Source: Microbacterium sp. (GTDB lineage: Bacteria > Actinomycetota > Actinomycetes > Actinomycetales > Microbacteriaceae). Taken from it: a DNA stretch of 64,000 nucleotides. The position numbers were made by a program, and so were the translations under genes. The notes below the pieces were generated by a model. It searched no databases. It was not told the DNA's origin and saw only the letters and a program-made list of their open reading frames with translations. The DNA lies in contig JAITLK010000003.1 of assembly GCA_031277945.1 (NCBI GenBank), forward strand, positions 372,001 through 436,000, given 5' to 3'. Below, one piece after another: positions 55,781 through 64,000 of the stretch. How positions within the stretch are numbered: position 1 is the stretch's first letter; each line of letters starts with the position of its first letter.

Positions 55781-57340
55781 GTGACACTGAATCCGGGCAC
55801 ATATCCCGCGTGGACTCCTGCGCCCCAACCGGGGATCATCCCGCTGCACCCGCTCAGTTTCGGCCAGATCCTCGGTCGCTCCTTCAGCGCTCTGCGCCAC
55901 AACCCCAAGGTGCTCTTCGGGTTCGCGGTGTGCTTCCAGGTGGGCGTGAGCGTCCTCGGGACGCTCGGCATCACCGGTCTGCTGCTGCTCACCATGCCGC
56001 GCCTGGAGACCGCGTCCCTCGCGTCCGATGACTACGGCACGATCGTGGCGGGCAACGGCCTTCTGGTCTTCCTGGGCACGCTGGTGATCGGTCTGGTGAT
56101 GCAATGCGTCACCATCGTGGTGCAGGCCGTCGTCGCCGCCGACGTCGCCGGAGGGGTGGTCGCCGAGCGTCAGAACCTCGGGCAGCTGTGGCGGCGGGTC
56201 ACCCCCGTCCTCGGACGGCTGATCGGTTACACGTTCCTCATCGGCCTGGCGATGGCCGTCGTCGTCGCCGTGCCGGCCGTCGTGATCATCGTGGTGACCG
56301 TCGGGGCGTCGATGAGCCTCGGCCGCAGCGGCGTGGCGATCACGGTCATCCTCGTCATCCTCTTGATCCTGGGCGTTTTCGTCCTCTTCCTCTGGCTCAA
56401 CACCAAGCTCTCGCTCGCCACATCCGCCATCGTGCTGGAGCGCGCCACCATCCGTTCGGCGATCCGCCGCTCCTGGACGCTGACCCGGGGCCGCTTCTGG
56501 GTGGTGTTCGGTGTGAGCATCCTCATCAACCTCGCCTTTGGAACGATCGCGGGAATCGTGGGTTCCGTTGTGCAGATGATCACCGGCCTCGGCGCCGTCG
56601 TCTTCTCCCCCACAGGCACCCCGAGTGATGTCTCGTCGATGGTGACCACGATGTTCATCGCCACGCTGCCGTCTCTGATCGTGCAGGTGGTGATCCAGTC
56701 GGTGGGCCTCGTGGTCAACGCGACCGCCCTCGCGCTCTGCTACACCGATGCGCGCATGCGGCGTGAGGGTCTGGACGCTGACCTGCTGGCGTACGTGGAG
56801 AAGCGCGATCTCGGCGAGCCCACCGCTGATCCCTTCGCCTACGACCCGGCACGGGTGTACATGCCGTCGCCGGCCGGGAGTGTGCCCGGTTACCCGGCTG
56901 GGATGCCGTATCCGACGGCGCCCGGGTACGGTCCGGGCGCTGCGTACGGGCAGGCGCCCGGGTACGGGCAAGCACCCACTGCGCCCGGATACGCGCAGTA
57001 CCCGCAGCAGGCACCGACATACGGCCAGGCACCGACCTACGGGCAGGCACCGACATACGGGCAGGCACCGACGTATCAGCGAGCTCCGGGATACGCGCAG
57101 GCGACGACGAACGATCAGGCGCAGGGCTACCCGCACACGCAGGGATACCCGCAGCCGCCGGTGGGCGCACAGGCGCCAGAGTACGGATACCGTCCCGCTG
57201 ACGCGGGCTACGCGCCGGCACCGGCAGCCGACGGAGCACAGCCGGGCACCACGTCGTCAGGTCCGGGCGGTGCGTCGATGGCTCCCGGCGAGCCGTCCAC
57301 CCCACCCAGCAGTTCGTCCCCCGAAGCAGAATCACGCTGA
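55781..57340 (+). CDS. Polytopic membrane protein with Tyr/Gly/Gln/Pro repeat tail
   Basis: 519 residues from GTG 55781 (GAGGGGG six bases upstream). About six membrane helices between residues 45 and 330 resemble the glycerophosphodiesterase-type membrane domain (HPLSFGQILGRSFSALRHNP; SAIRRSWTLTRGRFWVVFG). From about residue 365 a cytoplasmic or external tail is rich in APGYGQ and APTYGQ units, ending in Pro/Ser/Gly. Function unknown. It leads an operon with DUF4129, DUF4350, MoxR and DUF58 genes. Confidence 0.85.
   Translation: MTLNPGTYPAWTPAPQPGIIPLHPLSFGQILGRSFSALRHNPKVLFGFAVCFQVGVSVLGTLGITGLLLLTMPRLETASLASDDYGTIVAGNGLLVFLGTLVIGLVMQCVTIVVQAVVAADVAGGVVAERQNLGQLWRRVTPVLGRLIGYTFLIGLAMAVVVAVPAVVIIVVTVGASMSLGRSGVAITVILVILLILGVFVLFLWLNTKLSLATSAIVLERATIRSAIRRSWTLTRGRFWVVFGVSILINLAFGTIAGIVGSVVQMITGLGAVVFSPTGTPSDVSSMVTTMFIATLPSLIVQVVIQSVGLVVNATALALCYTDARMRREGLDADLLAYVEKRDLGEPTADPFAYDPARVYMPSPAGSVPGYPAGMPYPTAPGYGPGAAYGQAPGYGQAPTAPGYAQYPQQAPTYGQAPTYGQAPTYGQAPTYQRAPGYAQATTNDQAQGYPHTQGYPQPPVGAQAPEYGYRPADAGYAPAPAADGAQPGTTSSGPGGASMAPGEPSTPPSSSSPEAESR
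57011..57082 (+). repeat. Tandem 18-bp repeat encoding APTYGQ
   Basis: Three near-identical 18-base units and a decayed fourth encode APTYGQ x3 and APTYQR. The copies differ at single third positions, except where the fourth diverges. Such repeats expand and shrink readily. Confidence 0.85.
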
Positions 57341-57341
57341 C

Positions 57342-58004
57342 GTGATCGGATTCTCCGAGATCCCCCTGGTTCCGGACCCGGACGAGGCCCGTTCCTGGCT
57401 CGAGGACGAGCTGGCCAAACCCGCGTACGCCGAGGCCAAGCCCACCTGGTTCGACCAGATGGCAAAGGCGATCAGCGACTTCATCTCGAGCATCCTCAAT
57501 CCGCAGCTCGGTCCGGGCGGCGGCATGGTCGTCGCTGCGGTCATCGGTGTGCTCATCGTGGCCGTCATCGTCGCCGCCGTCATCGTGTGGGGTGTGCCGC
57601 GGGCGCGAGCCTCGTCACGCCTCACCGCCGACGACCTGCTCTTCGGGGAGGAAGAGACCCGAACGGCCGCGGAACTGCGACACGCGGCGCAGCAGGCAGC
57701 CGCGGCGGGCGACTATGACCAGGCCGTGATCCTGCGCTTCCGCGCTCTGGCGCGCGGCCTGTCCGAGCGCGGCGCCGTACGGCTCGAGCCCGGGGCCACC
57801 GTCCACGCCTTCGCCGCGCAGGCCGCCGCCGCATTCCCCGCCGAGGTCACCGAACTCAACACCGCCGCAGACCTCTTCGATGCCGTCCGTTACCTCCGAC
57901 AGCCCGGCACAGCCGAGGCGTTCGATCGTGTCAGCCGCACCGACGAGCGTCTGGAGCGCACCCGTCCCACCGCGCTGCCCGAGCTCGCAGGGGCGCCCTC
58001 ATGA
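57342..58004 (+). CDS. DUF4129 domain membrane protein
   Basis: 220 residues from GTG 57342, one base after the previous stop. One membrane helix (about residues 65-88) then the DUF4129 domain: LRHAAQQAAAAGDYDQAVILRFRALARGL and GATVHAFAAQAAAAFP, with DLFDAVRYL near the end. DUF4129 proteins occur with MoxR/DUF58/transglutaminase genes, probably as chaperone-linked envelope factors. Its stop overlaps the DUF4350 gene by four bases. Confidence 0.88.
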   Translation: MIGFSEIPLVPDPDEARSWLEDELAKPAYAEAKPTWFDQMAKAISDFISSILNPQLGPGGGMVVAAVIGVLIVAVIVAAVIVWGVPRARASSRLTADDLLFGEEETRTAAELRHAAQQAAAAGDYDQAVILRFRALARGLSERGAVRLEPGATVHAFAAQAAAAFPAEVTELNTAADLFDAVRYLRQPGTAEAFDRVSRTDERLERTRPTALPELAGAPS

Positions 58005-59175
58005 CCCGGGTGGCGGCGCCGGACAGTACGCCGCTGGTCGCCCGACGACCCCGCGGATGGCGCGGGTGGCTCGTCGTGGTGATCATCGTCGCCGTCGCCT
58101 CCGGCCTGCTGTTGTGGGCGGGCACCGCGTTCACCGTGTCGGAGAAGGGACGCACGGACCCCGAGAGCCATGGGCCCGACGGCTATCGAGCTCTAGTCGA
58201 AGTGCTGCGCGATCACGGTGTCCGCGTCGACGTCGTCCGAAGCCATGACGAGGCCACACAACTGCTCAACGGCGGATTGGACACGCTCGTGCTGCCCGAT
58301 CCCTTCTCGCTGGGGGATGAAACGATCCGGACGATGATCGACGCAGCACCGACCACAGTGCTGCTGAGCCCGAGCTCGGCGGTGCTGGATCTGGCCATCC
58401 CGGGCGCGGAGATCGTCGGGTATGCGACGAAGAAGGTCACGGCGCAGTGCGACCTCACCGCCGCCGATAACGCCGGCGCCATCCGACCGGGAGCACTGAT
58501 GACGGGTGGAGATCTCGCCTGCTTCCCGGCGGATGAGGGCGCAGCCCTGATCTCGCAGACGCGCGACGGACGAACGGTGTCGGCGCTGGATGCGTCACTG
58601 CTGTTCACCAACGCGCACGTCACCGAGAACGGCAACGCGGCGCTGGCGCTGGCTCTCCTGGGCGAGCATGATTCGCTCGTCTGGTACGTCCCCAGCTGGA
58701 ACGACAGCGACGCGCAGCGCACCTCGGATGCCACCCTTGCCGATCTCACCCCCGGATGGGTGACGCCCGCCCTGGTGCTCCTCGCGCTCACCGCGGCAGC
58801 GGCGGCGATCTGGAGAGGCCGGCGTTTCGGGCCCCTGGTCGCGGAGCGACTGCCGGTCACAGTCCGGGCGTCGGAGACACTCGAGGGGCGCGCACGCCTC
58901 TATGCCCATGCCCGCGACACCGGCCACGCGGCGCGCATCCTCCGTCGTCGCAGCGCCGCCGAGCTCGGCCGTCTGCTCGGGATGGGCCGTGCTGCCACGA
59001 CCGACGCCGTGATCGAGGCAGCCGCGGCCGCCGTTGCCGGTCCGCGAGATGCGCTTCGCACCCTCCTCACCGGCCCCGAGCCAGCCACCGACGCCGAACT
59101 CGTCGAGCTGAGTGACCGACTCGCACAATGGGAAGCGGCGATCCGCGCCGCCGTACGAACCGAAGGGAAGCGCTC

Positions 59176-59179
<4 letters not shown>
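58001..59179 (+). CDS. DUF4350 domain membrane protein
   Basis: 392 residues. A basic N-terminus, one helix (about 22-45), then the extracytoplasmic DUF4350 domain (GPDGYRALVEVLRDHGVRVDVV, then PSSAVLDLAIPGAEIV), a second helix (about 248-268), and a cytoplasmic helical part with RILRRRSAAELGRLLGMG. The GATase-like fold of DUF4350 has no proven enzyme activity. It is joined by four-base overlaps to both DUF4129 and moxR genes. Confidence 0.88.
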
Positions 59180-60150
<971 letters not shown>

Positions 60151-60151
60151 C

Positions 60152-61459
60152 GTGTATCTGACCGGCCGCGCCCCCATCATCCTCGCCCTCGGCGTGGTGC
60201 CCGTCGTGCTCTCCGCGAGCATGGGCATCGCGCCGTGGATGATGCTGTTGCTGTGGCTGGCACTGGTGCTCGCCCTCGTCGTCGCGGATACGGCTCTCGC
60301 CGCAGATCCCCGACGGCTCACCGTGGACCGGGACATCCCCAGCCGCTCGCGTCTCGGGGAGCCGGTGCGCACCGAGCTCCTCCTCACCAACCGCGGTGCT
60401 CGACGCGCCGTGCTGGTGGTCCGCGACGCCTGGCAGCCCACCGCCGGCGCACCACAACGCCGCGAGCACGTCGTCATCCCCGCGGGAGAGCGGCGCTCGA
60501 TCATCATTGCGCTCCTGCCCCGGCGCCGGGGCGAGCTGCGAAGTGCCTTCGTCACCGTACGCTCCGGCGGCCCCCTGGGTATTGCGGGCCGCCAGGCGAG
60601 CCTGCAGAGCGAGGGACGCATCCGCGTGCTCCCGGCGTTCTCGTCGCGTAGGCACCTCGCCTCCCGCGTGGCGCGGCTCAAAGAACTCGACGGCAACACC
60701 TCGATCCAGGTGCGCGGTCAGGGCACGGAGTTCGATTCCCTGCGTGAGTACGTCCGCGGCGACGATGTCCGCTCGATCGACTGGCGCGCCACCGCGCGTG
60801 CCGGGACGACGATGCTCCGCACCTGGCGCCCCGAGCGCGATCGGCACGTCGTGGTGATCATCGACACCGGACGCACAGCGGCCACCCGCGTGGGCGATGC
60901 CACCCGGCTCGACGCCGCGATGGAGGCGACGCTGCTGCTGGCCGCGCTCGCGCAGCGCGCCGGGGACCATGTTCACCTGCTGATGTTCGACCGTGTCATT
61001 CGCGCCAGGGTGACCGGAGTGGACGGGCCGGGGCTGCTGCCCGCGTTGACGGACGCGATGGCGGGCGTCGACGCGCAGCTCATCGACACGGACTGGGACG
61101 CGGCGCTCGCGCAGACCCGCGCTCTCGGGGTGCGTCCGTCCCTGCTCGTGATCCTGACGGCACAGGATGAGCCGCTGAGCTCGCGAGCCTTTCTCACGTC
61201 GCTCGCGCTGGTCCCGCGCGGAGTGCGGCTGGTGGTCGGATCGGCCACCGACACCGCCCTCGACGAGATCGCCGCCGAGCGCGGCGACGCGGATGCCGTC
61301 TATCGCGCAGCGGCGGCGGAGCAGACCGCGCATGAGGCGGCGCTCGTCGCCTACGCCGTGGAGCGATCGGGCGGTGACGCGATCGCCGATACGCCCGAGG
61401 ACCTGCCGCCTCGCATCGCCGACCGATATCTCGAGCTCAAGGCCCAGGGCCGCCTCTAG
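60152..61459 (+). CDS. DUF58 domain protein, MoxR partner
   Basis: 435 residues from GTG 60152, one base after moxR. Two N-terminal membrane helices (about 8-45), a beta-rich domain, then the DUF58 core FDSLREYVRGDDVRSIDWRATARAG and a von Willebrand A-like segment with VVVIIDTGRTAA (MIDAS-like Asp). DUF58-MoxR pairs are thought to remodel envelope complexes. Last gene of the operon; 118 bases follow before furA. Confidence 0.93.
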   Translation: MYLTGRAPIILALGVVPVVLSASMGIAPWMMLLLWLALVLALVVADTALAADPRRLTVDRDIPSRSRLGEPVRTELLLTNRGARRAVLVVRDAWQPTAGAPQRREHVVIPAGERRSIIIALLPRRRGELRSAFVTVRSGGPLGIAGRQASLQSEGRIRVLPAFSSRRHLASRVARLKELDGNTSIQVRGQGTEFDSLREYVRGDDVRSIDWRATARAGTTMLRTWRPERDRHVVVIIDTGRTAATRVGDATRLDAAMEATLLLAALAQRAGDHVHLLMFDRVIRARVTGVDGPGLLPALTDAMAGVDAQLIDTDWDAALAQTRALGVRPSLLVILTAQDEPLSSRAFLTSLALVPRGVRLVVGSATDTALDEIAAERGDADAVYRAAAAEQTAHEAALVAYAVERSGGDAIADTPEDLPPRIADRYLELKAQGRL

Positions 61460-61534
61460 ACCCGGCGCCTCTCGTCGCCGAGAGACATCGCCACCGTCTC
61501 CCGGAGCCGGGTGAGGGGCGCAATCACGCGCGAG

Positions 61535-61570
61535 TCGTATTTACGAATGAGTCAGGAAAAGGCGTAGACT
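61535..61570 (+). promoter_or_regulatory. furA promoter with dyad over the -35
   Basis: TTACGA (61541-61546), an 18-base spacer and TAGACT (61565-61570) lie seven bases before the furA ATG, implying a leaderless mRNA. The inverted repeat TCGTA-TT-TACGA (61535-61546) covers the -35 and is a likely FurA operator. Confidence 0.55.
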
Positions 61571-61577
61571 CGACGGC

Positions 61578-62027
61578 ATGACGACCCCGGAGGCACCGAC
61601 GACGGAGCACGTGGCGAACGTGCTGCGCGGCGCCGGACTCCGCGTCACCGCACAGCGCGTCGCCGTGTACACCGCGCTCGCCGCCCACCCCCATGCCTCG
61701 GTCGACGCCATCCACGGCGCGATCCGCGACGCGGTCCCCGGCATCGCGCTGCCGACCGTGCACGGCGTGGTGGGCGATCTCACAGACGCCGGCATCGTGC
61801 GCCGCGTGAGTCTGCCCGATGCCGATCGCGCCCTCTACGAACTCGAGTTCGTCGACAACCACCACCACCTGCAGTGCGTCGCCTGCGGGCGGGTGGAGGA
61901 CGTGGAGTGCACCGTCGGGCACGCCCCCTGCTTGATTCCCTCTCAAGACCACGGAATGCGGGTGCTGGAAGCAACCGTCACATTCCGTGCCATCTGTTCA
62001 GACTGCGAAAGGAATGGACATGGCTGA
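61578..62027 (+). CDS. furA: Fur-family regulator, FurA type
   Basis: 149 residues. Winged-helix part with [21 protein letters not shown] and [17 protein letters not shown]; metal-binding [18 protein letters not shown] with one CxxC, and a second CxxC (CSDC) near the C-terminus. In actinobacteria FurA represses the adjacent catalase gene and itself, responding to peroxide and iron. It overlaps katA by eight bases. Confidence 0.94.
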   Translation: MTTPEAPTTEHVANVLRGAGLRVTAQRVAVYTALAAHPHASVDAIHGAIRDAVPGIALPTVHGVVGDLTDAGIVRRVSLPDADRALYELEFVDNHHHLQCVACGRVEDVECTVGHAPCLIPSQDHGMRVLEATVTFRAICSDCERNGHG

Positions 62028-63471
62028 AGCTAACTTCACCACCACCCAGACCGGCACGCCCGTCGCCAGCGATCAGTTCTCGCTGACCGTCGGTGCGGAC
62101 GGCGTCACCGCCCTTCACGACCGCTACCTGGTCGAGAAGCTCGCCTCCTTCAACCGCGAGCGCGTGCCGGAGCGCAACCCGCACGCCAAGGGTGCCGGGG
62201 CTTTCGGTGAACTCGTCATCACCGAGGACGTGTCGCAGTACACGCGCGCCGCCGTGTTCCAGAAGGGAACCACCAGCGAGACGCTCATCCGTTTCAGCTC
62301 CGTCGCCGGTGAGCAGGGCTCCCCCGACACCTGGCGTGACGTGCGCGGCTTCTCGCTGCGCTTCTACACGACCGAGGGAAACCTCGACATTGTCGGCAAC
62401 AACACCCCCACCTTCTTCATCCGCGACGGCATCAAGTTCCCGGACTTCATCCACTCGCAGAAGCGTCTCGGTCAGTCGGGTCTGCGCGATGCGGACATGC
62501 AGTGGGACTTCTGGACCCTCTCTCCCGAGAGCGCACACCAGGTGACCTACCTCATGGGAGATCGCGGTCTGTCCAAGTCGTGGCGTCACCTCAACGGCTA
62601 CGGCTCGCACACGTACCAGTGGATCAACGCCGCCGGCGAGCGGTTCTGGGTGAAGTACCACTTCCACACCCGCCAGGGCGTCGTGGCCATGTCCCCGGAA
62701 GATGCCGAGCGCATTGCCGGTGAGGATGCGGACTACTACCGCCGCGACCTCTTCACGGCGATCGAGAACGGCGACTTCCCCACGTGGGACGTCTCCGTGC
62801 AGATCATGCCGTATGAGGAGGCGAAGACCTACCGCTTCAACCCGTTCGACCTCACCAAGACGTGGTCGCACGCGGACTACCCGCTCATCCCGGTGGGTCA
62901 CTTCACGCTGAACCGCAACCCGCAGAACTTCTTCGCGGAGATCGAGCAGGCGGCTTTCTCCCCGGGCAACCAGGTTCCCGGAACCGGCATCTCGCCGGAC
63001 AAGATGCTCATGGCACGCGTGTTCGCATACCCGGACGCGCAGCGCCACCGCATCGGCACCAACTACAACCAGCTGCCGGTCAACCAGCCGCACGCGGCCC
63101 CCGTGAACAACTACATGCACGAGGGCAACATGCAGTTCCTGTTCAACCCGGCCGATGCACGCGTCTACACCCCGAACTCCTACGGCGGTCCCTCGGCCGA
63201 CGCGGAGCGCGGTGTCGAGGGCAGCTGGGAGAACGACGGCGAGCTCGTGCGTTCCGCCTACACGCTGCACGCTGAGGACGACGACTTCGGTCAGGCGGGC
63301 ACCCTGTACCGCGACGTGTACGACGACGCGCAGAAGGCCCGTTTCCTGCAGGTGCTGCTCGGTCAGTACGCCGCACTCACGCAGGACCGTATCAAGGAGC
63401 GCTTCATCCAGTACTGGACGAACGTGGACGCCACCCTCGGCGCGACCATTCGCGAGCGCGTCGGTGCCTGA
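62020..63471 (+). CDS. katA: Monofunctional heme catalase, small-subunit clade
   Basis: 483 residues from ATG 62020 (AAAGGA seven bases upstream). Catalytic His55 is in [12 protein letters not shown], the distal Asn lies in [11 protein letters not shown], and the proximal heme Tyr is in [14 protein letters not shown] (about residue 338). It dismutates hydrogen peroxide. The eight-base overlap with furA couples translation. It is a KatA/KatE-type catalase, not the KatG peroxidase that partners furA in mycobacteria. Confidence 0.96.
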   Translation: MAEANFTTTQTGTPVASDQFSLTVGADGVTALHDRYLVEKLASFNRERVPERNPHAKGAGAFGELVITEDVSQYTRAAVFQKGTTSETLIRFSSVAGEQGSPDTWRDVRGFSLRFYTTEGNLDIVGNNTPTFFIRDGIKFPDFIHSQKRLGQSGLRDADMQWDFWTLSPESAHQVTYLMGDRGLSKSWRHLNGYGSHTYQWINAAGERFWVKYHFHTRQGVVAMSPEDAERIAGEDADYYRRDLFTAIENGDFPTWDVSVQIMPYEEAKTYRFNPFDLTKTWSHADYPLIPVGHFTLNRNPQNFFAEIEQAAFSPGNQVPGTGISPDKMLMARVFAYPDAQRHRIGTNYNQLPVNQPHAAPVNNYMHEGNMQFLFNPADARVYTPNSYGGPSADAERGVEGSWENDGELVRSAYTLHAEDDDFGQAGTLYRDVYDDAQKARFLQVLLGQYAALTQDRIKERFIQYWTNVDATLGATIRERVGA

Positions 63472-63485
63472 GCGCGGAGCCTGTC

Positions 63486-63517
63486 AGCGGGGTCGGACCA
63501 CTCGGTCCGGCCCCGCT
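63486..63517 (+). terminator. Hairpin terminator after katA
   Basis: A 14-bp stem with one G-T mismatch (AGCGGGGTCGGACC / GGTCCGGCCCCGCT) and a four-base loop, 14 bases after the katA stop, followed by GTGTTGTG. Confidence 0.8.
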
Positions 63518-63647
63518 GTGTTGTGCGGATCATATGACACAGCTTTGCGGGAACATGTGCGTCGTGGTCGTCGGGAAAGCACGAGGCCGATACGATCAGC
63601 GACGAACCAGCGGTGCCCCCACAACAGTCGTTCGAACGGAGTATCAA

Positions 63648-64000
63648 ATGAGTCGTGATCCGCGCACGGGCAAGAGCCCAGCGTCTGCTGCATCGGCCAG
63701 CGCCGAGCCCACCATGGGCTCGCGACTGGCGGCCGAGGCTCTCGGCACCTTCCTGCTGGTGTTCGGCCTGATCGGTGCGGCGCTGTTCAGCTCTCACCTC
63801 GCAGACGTCCAGAATGCCCCCGCCCCCGGAATCGTCCCCGTCGTCGCCGCCGTGGCGGTGGGCCTGAGCGTCATCATGGGCGCCTACGCGTTCGGCCCCA
63901 TCTCGGGTGGCCATTTCAACCCCGCCGTCACCCTCGGCCTCGCCGCCGCGGGGCGCTTCGCGTGGAAGGACACGCTGCCCTACATCATCGCCCAGGTGGT
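63648..64000 (+). CDS. MIP-family aquaporin (AqpZ-like), truncated by window end
   Basis: The first 117 codons are present. A polar Ser/Ala-rich lead of about 22 residues precedes helix 1 (RLAAEALGTFLLVFGLIGA), helix 2 (IVPVVAAVAVGLSVIMGAYAFG) and the first pore motif SGGHFNPAVTLG. The NPA motif and the residues around it fit a water-selective AqpZ channel rather than a glycerol facilitator, but the second NPA lies outside. ATG 63648 fits; a second ATG at residue 23 is possible. Confidence 0.88.
   Translation, partial: MSRDPRTGKSPASAASASAEPTMGSRLAAEALGTFLLVFGLIGAALFSSHLADVQNAPAPGIVPVVAAVAVGLSVIMGAYAFGPISGGHFNPAVTLGLAAAGRFAWKDTLPYIIAQV

Overview
This is a high-G+C actinobacterial chromosome segment. 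Third codon positions are almost always G or C, starts are a mix of ATG and GTG, and genes are tightly packed. A Wbl (WhiB1-type) regulator, the MtrA-MtrB-LpqB cassette, a mycothiol-type SigH/anti-sigma pair and a fused 2-oxoglutarate decarboxylase (Kgd) place it in the Actinomycetes. Protein character and neighbourhoods fit Microbacteriaceae, most likely Microbacterium; that genus call is my inference. No rRNA, tRNA, CRISPR, insertion sequence, prophage or plasmid gene was seen. No gene-free stretch exceeds about 300 bases; the longest is the 293-base leader of whiB1.

Layout. 1-6.2 kb: the tail of a TPM-type surface protein with pspA, an arginase-family hydrolase, a small HEXXH membrane protein, an iron-boxed stand-alone SIP domain, a tyrosine phosphatase with an AhpD-like protein, and an alpha/beta hydrolase. 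6.4-11.3 kb: a complete five-gene peptide/nickel-type ABC importer. 11.3-13.4 kb: SDR, ung and GNAT on the minus strand. 13.6-17 kb: metY and metX with a DUF1345 membrane protein between them. 17-24 kb: an MFS exporter, then a minus-strand series of two CNNM/CBS proteins, nnrD, GT87, a thiamine-binding-fold protein and NUDIX. 24.3-28 kb: kgd. 28-32 kb: MprF-like lipid aminoacyltransferase plus a membrane esterase.

32-55.6 kb is an actinobacterial core block: rshA-sigH, aroA-rsgA, bcp, whiB1, pdtaS, a CpaE-like/SAF pair, an Rv3235-family protein, an aminotransferase, secA, hpf, comF-like, and lpqB-mtrB-mtrA. From memory its gene order matches the Mycobacterium tuberculosis Rv3219-Rv3246 region. 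55.8-61.5 kb: a glycine/tyrosine-tailed membrane protein followed by DUF4129-DUF4350-MoxR-DUF58. 61.6-64 kb: furA-katA and a truncated aquaporin gene.

The block joins envelope maintenance (mtrAB-lpqB, secA, MprF, PspA/TPM, MoxR cluster) to redox and stress control (SigH/RshA, WhiB1, PdtaS, Bcp, Fur/catalase, HPF). Sequence-level regulation is readable at several places: a SigH autoregulatory promoter, a DtxR box, a PadR-type dyad over a strong promoter, paired DnaA-box-like repeats, and a recurrent -10 hexamer six or seven bases ahead of start codons that implies many leaderless mRNAs. The least familiar items are a 40-residue acidic small protein at 48.4 kb and a helical module shared by two genes 48 kb apart.
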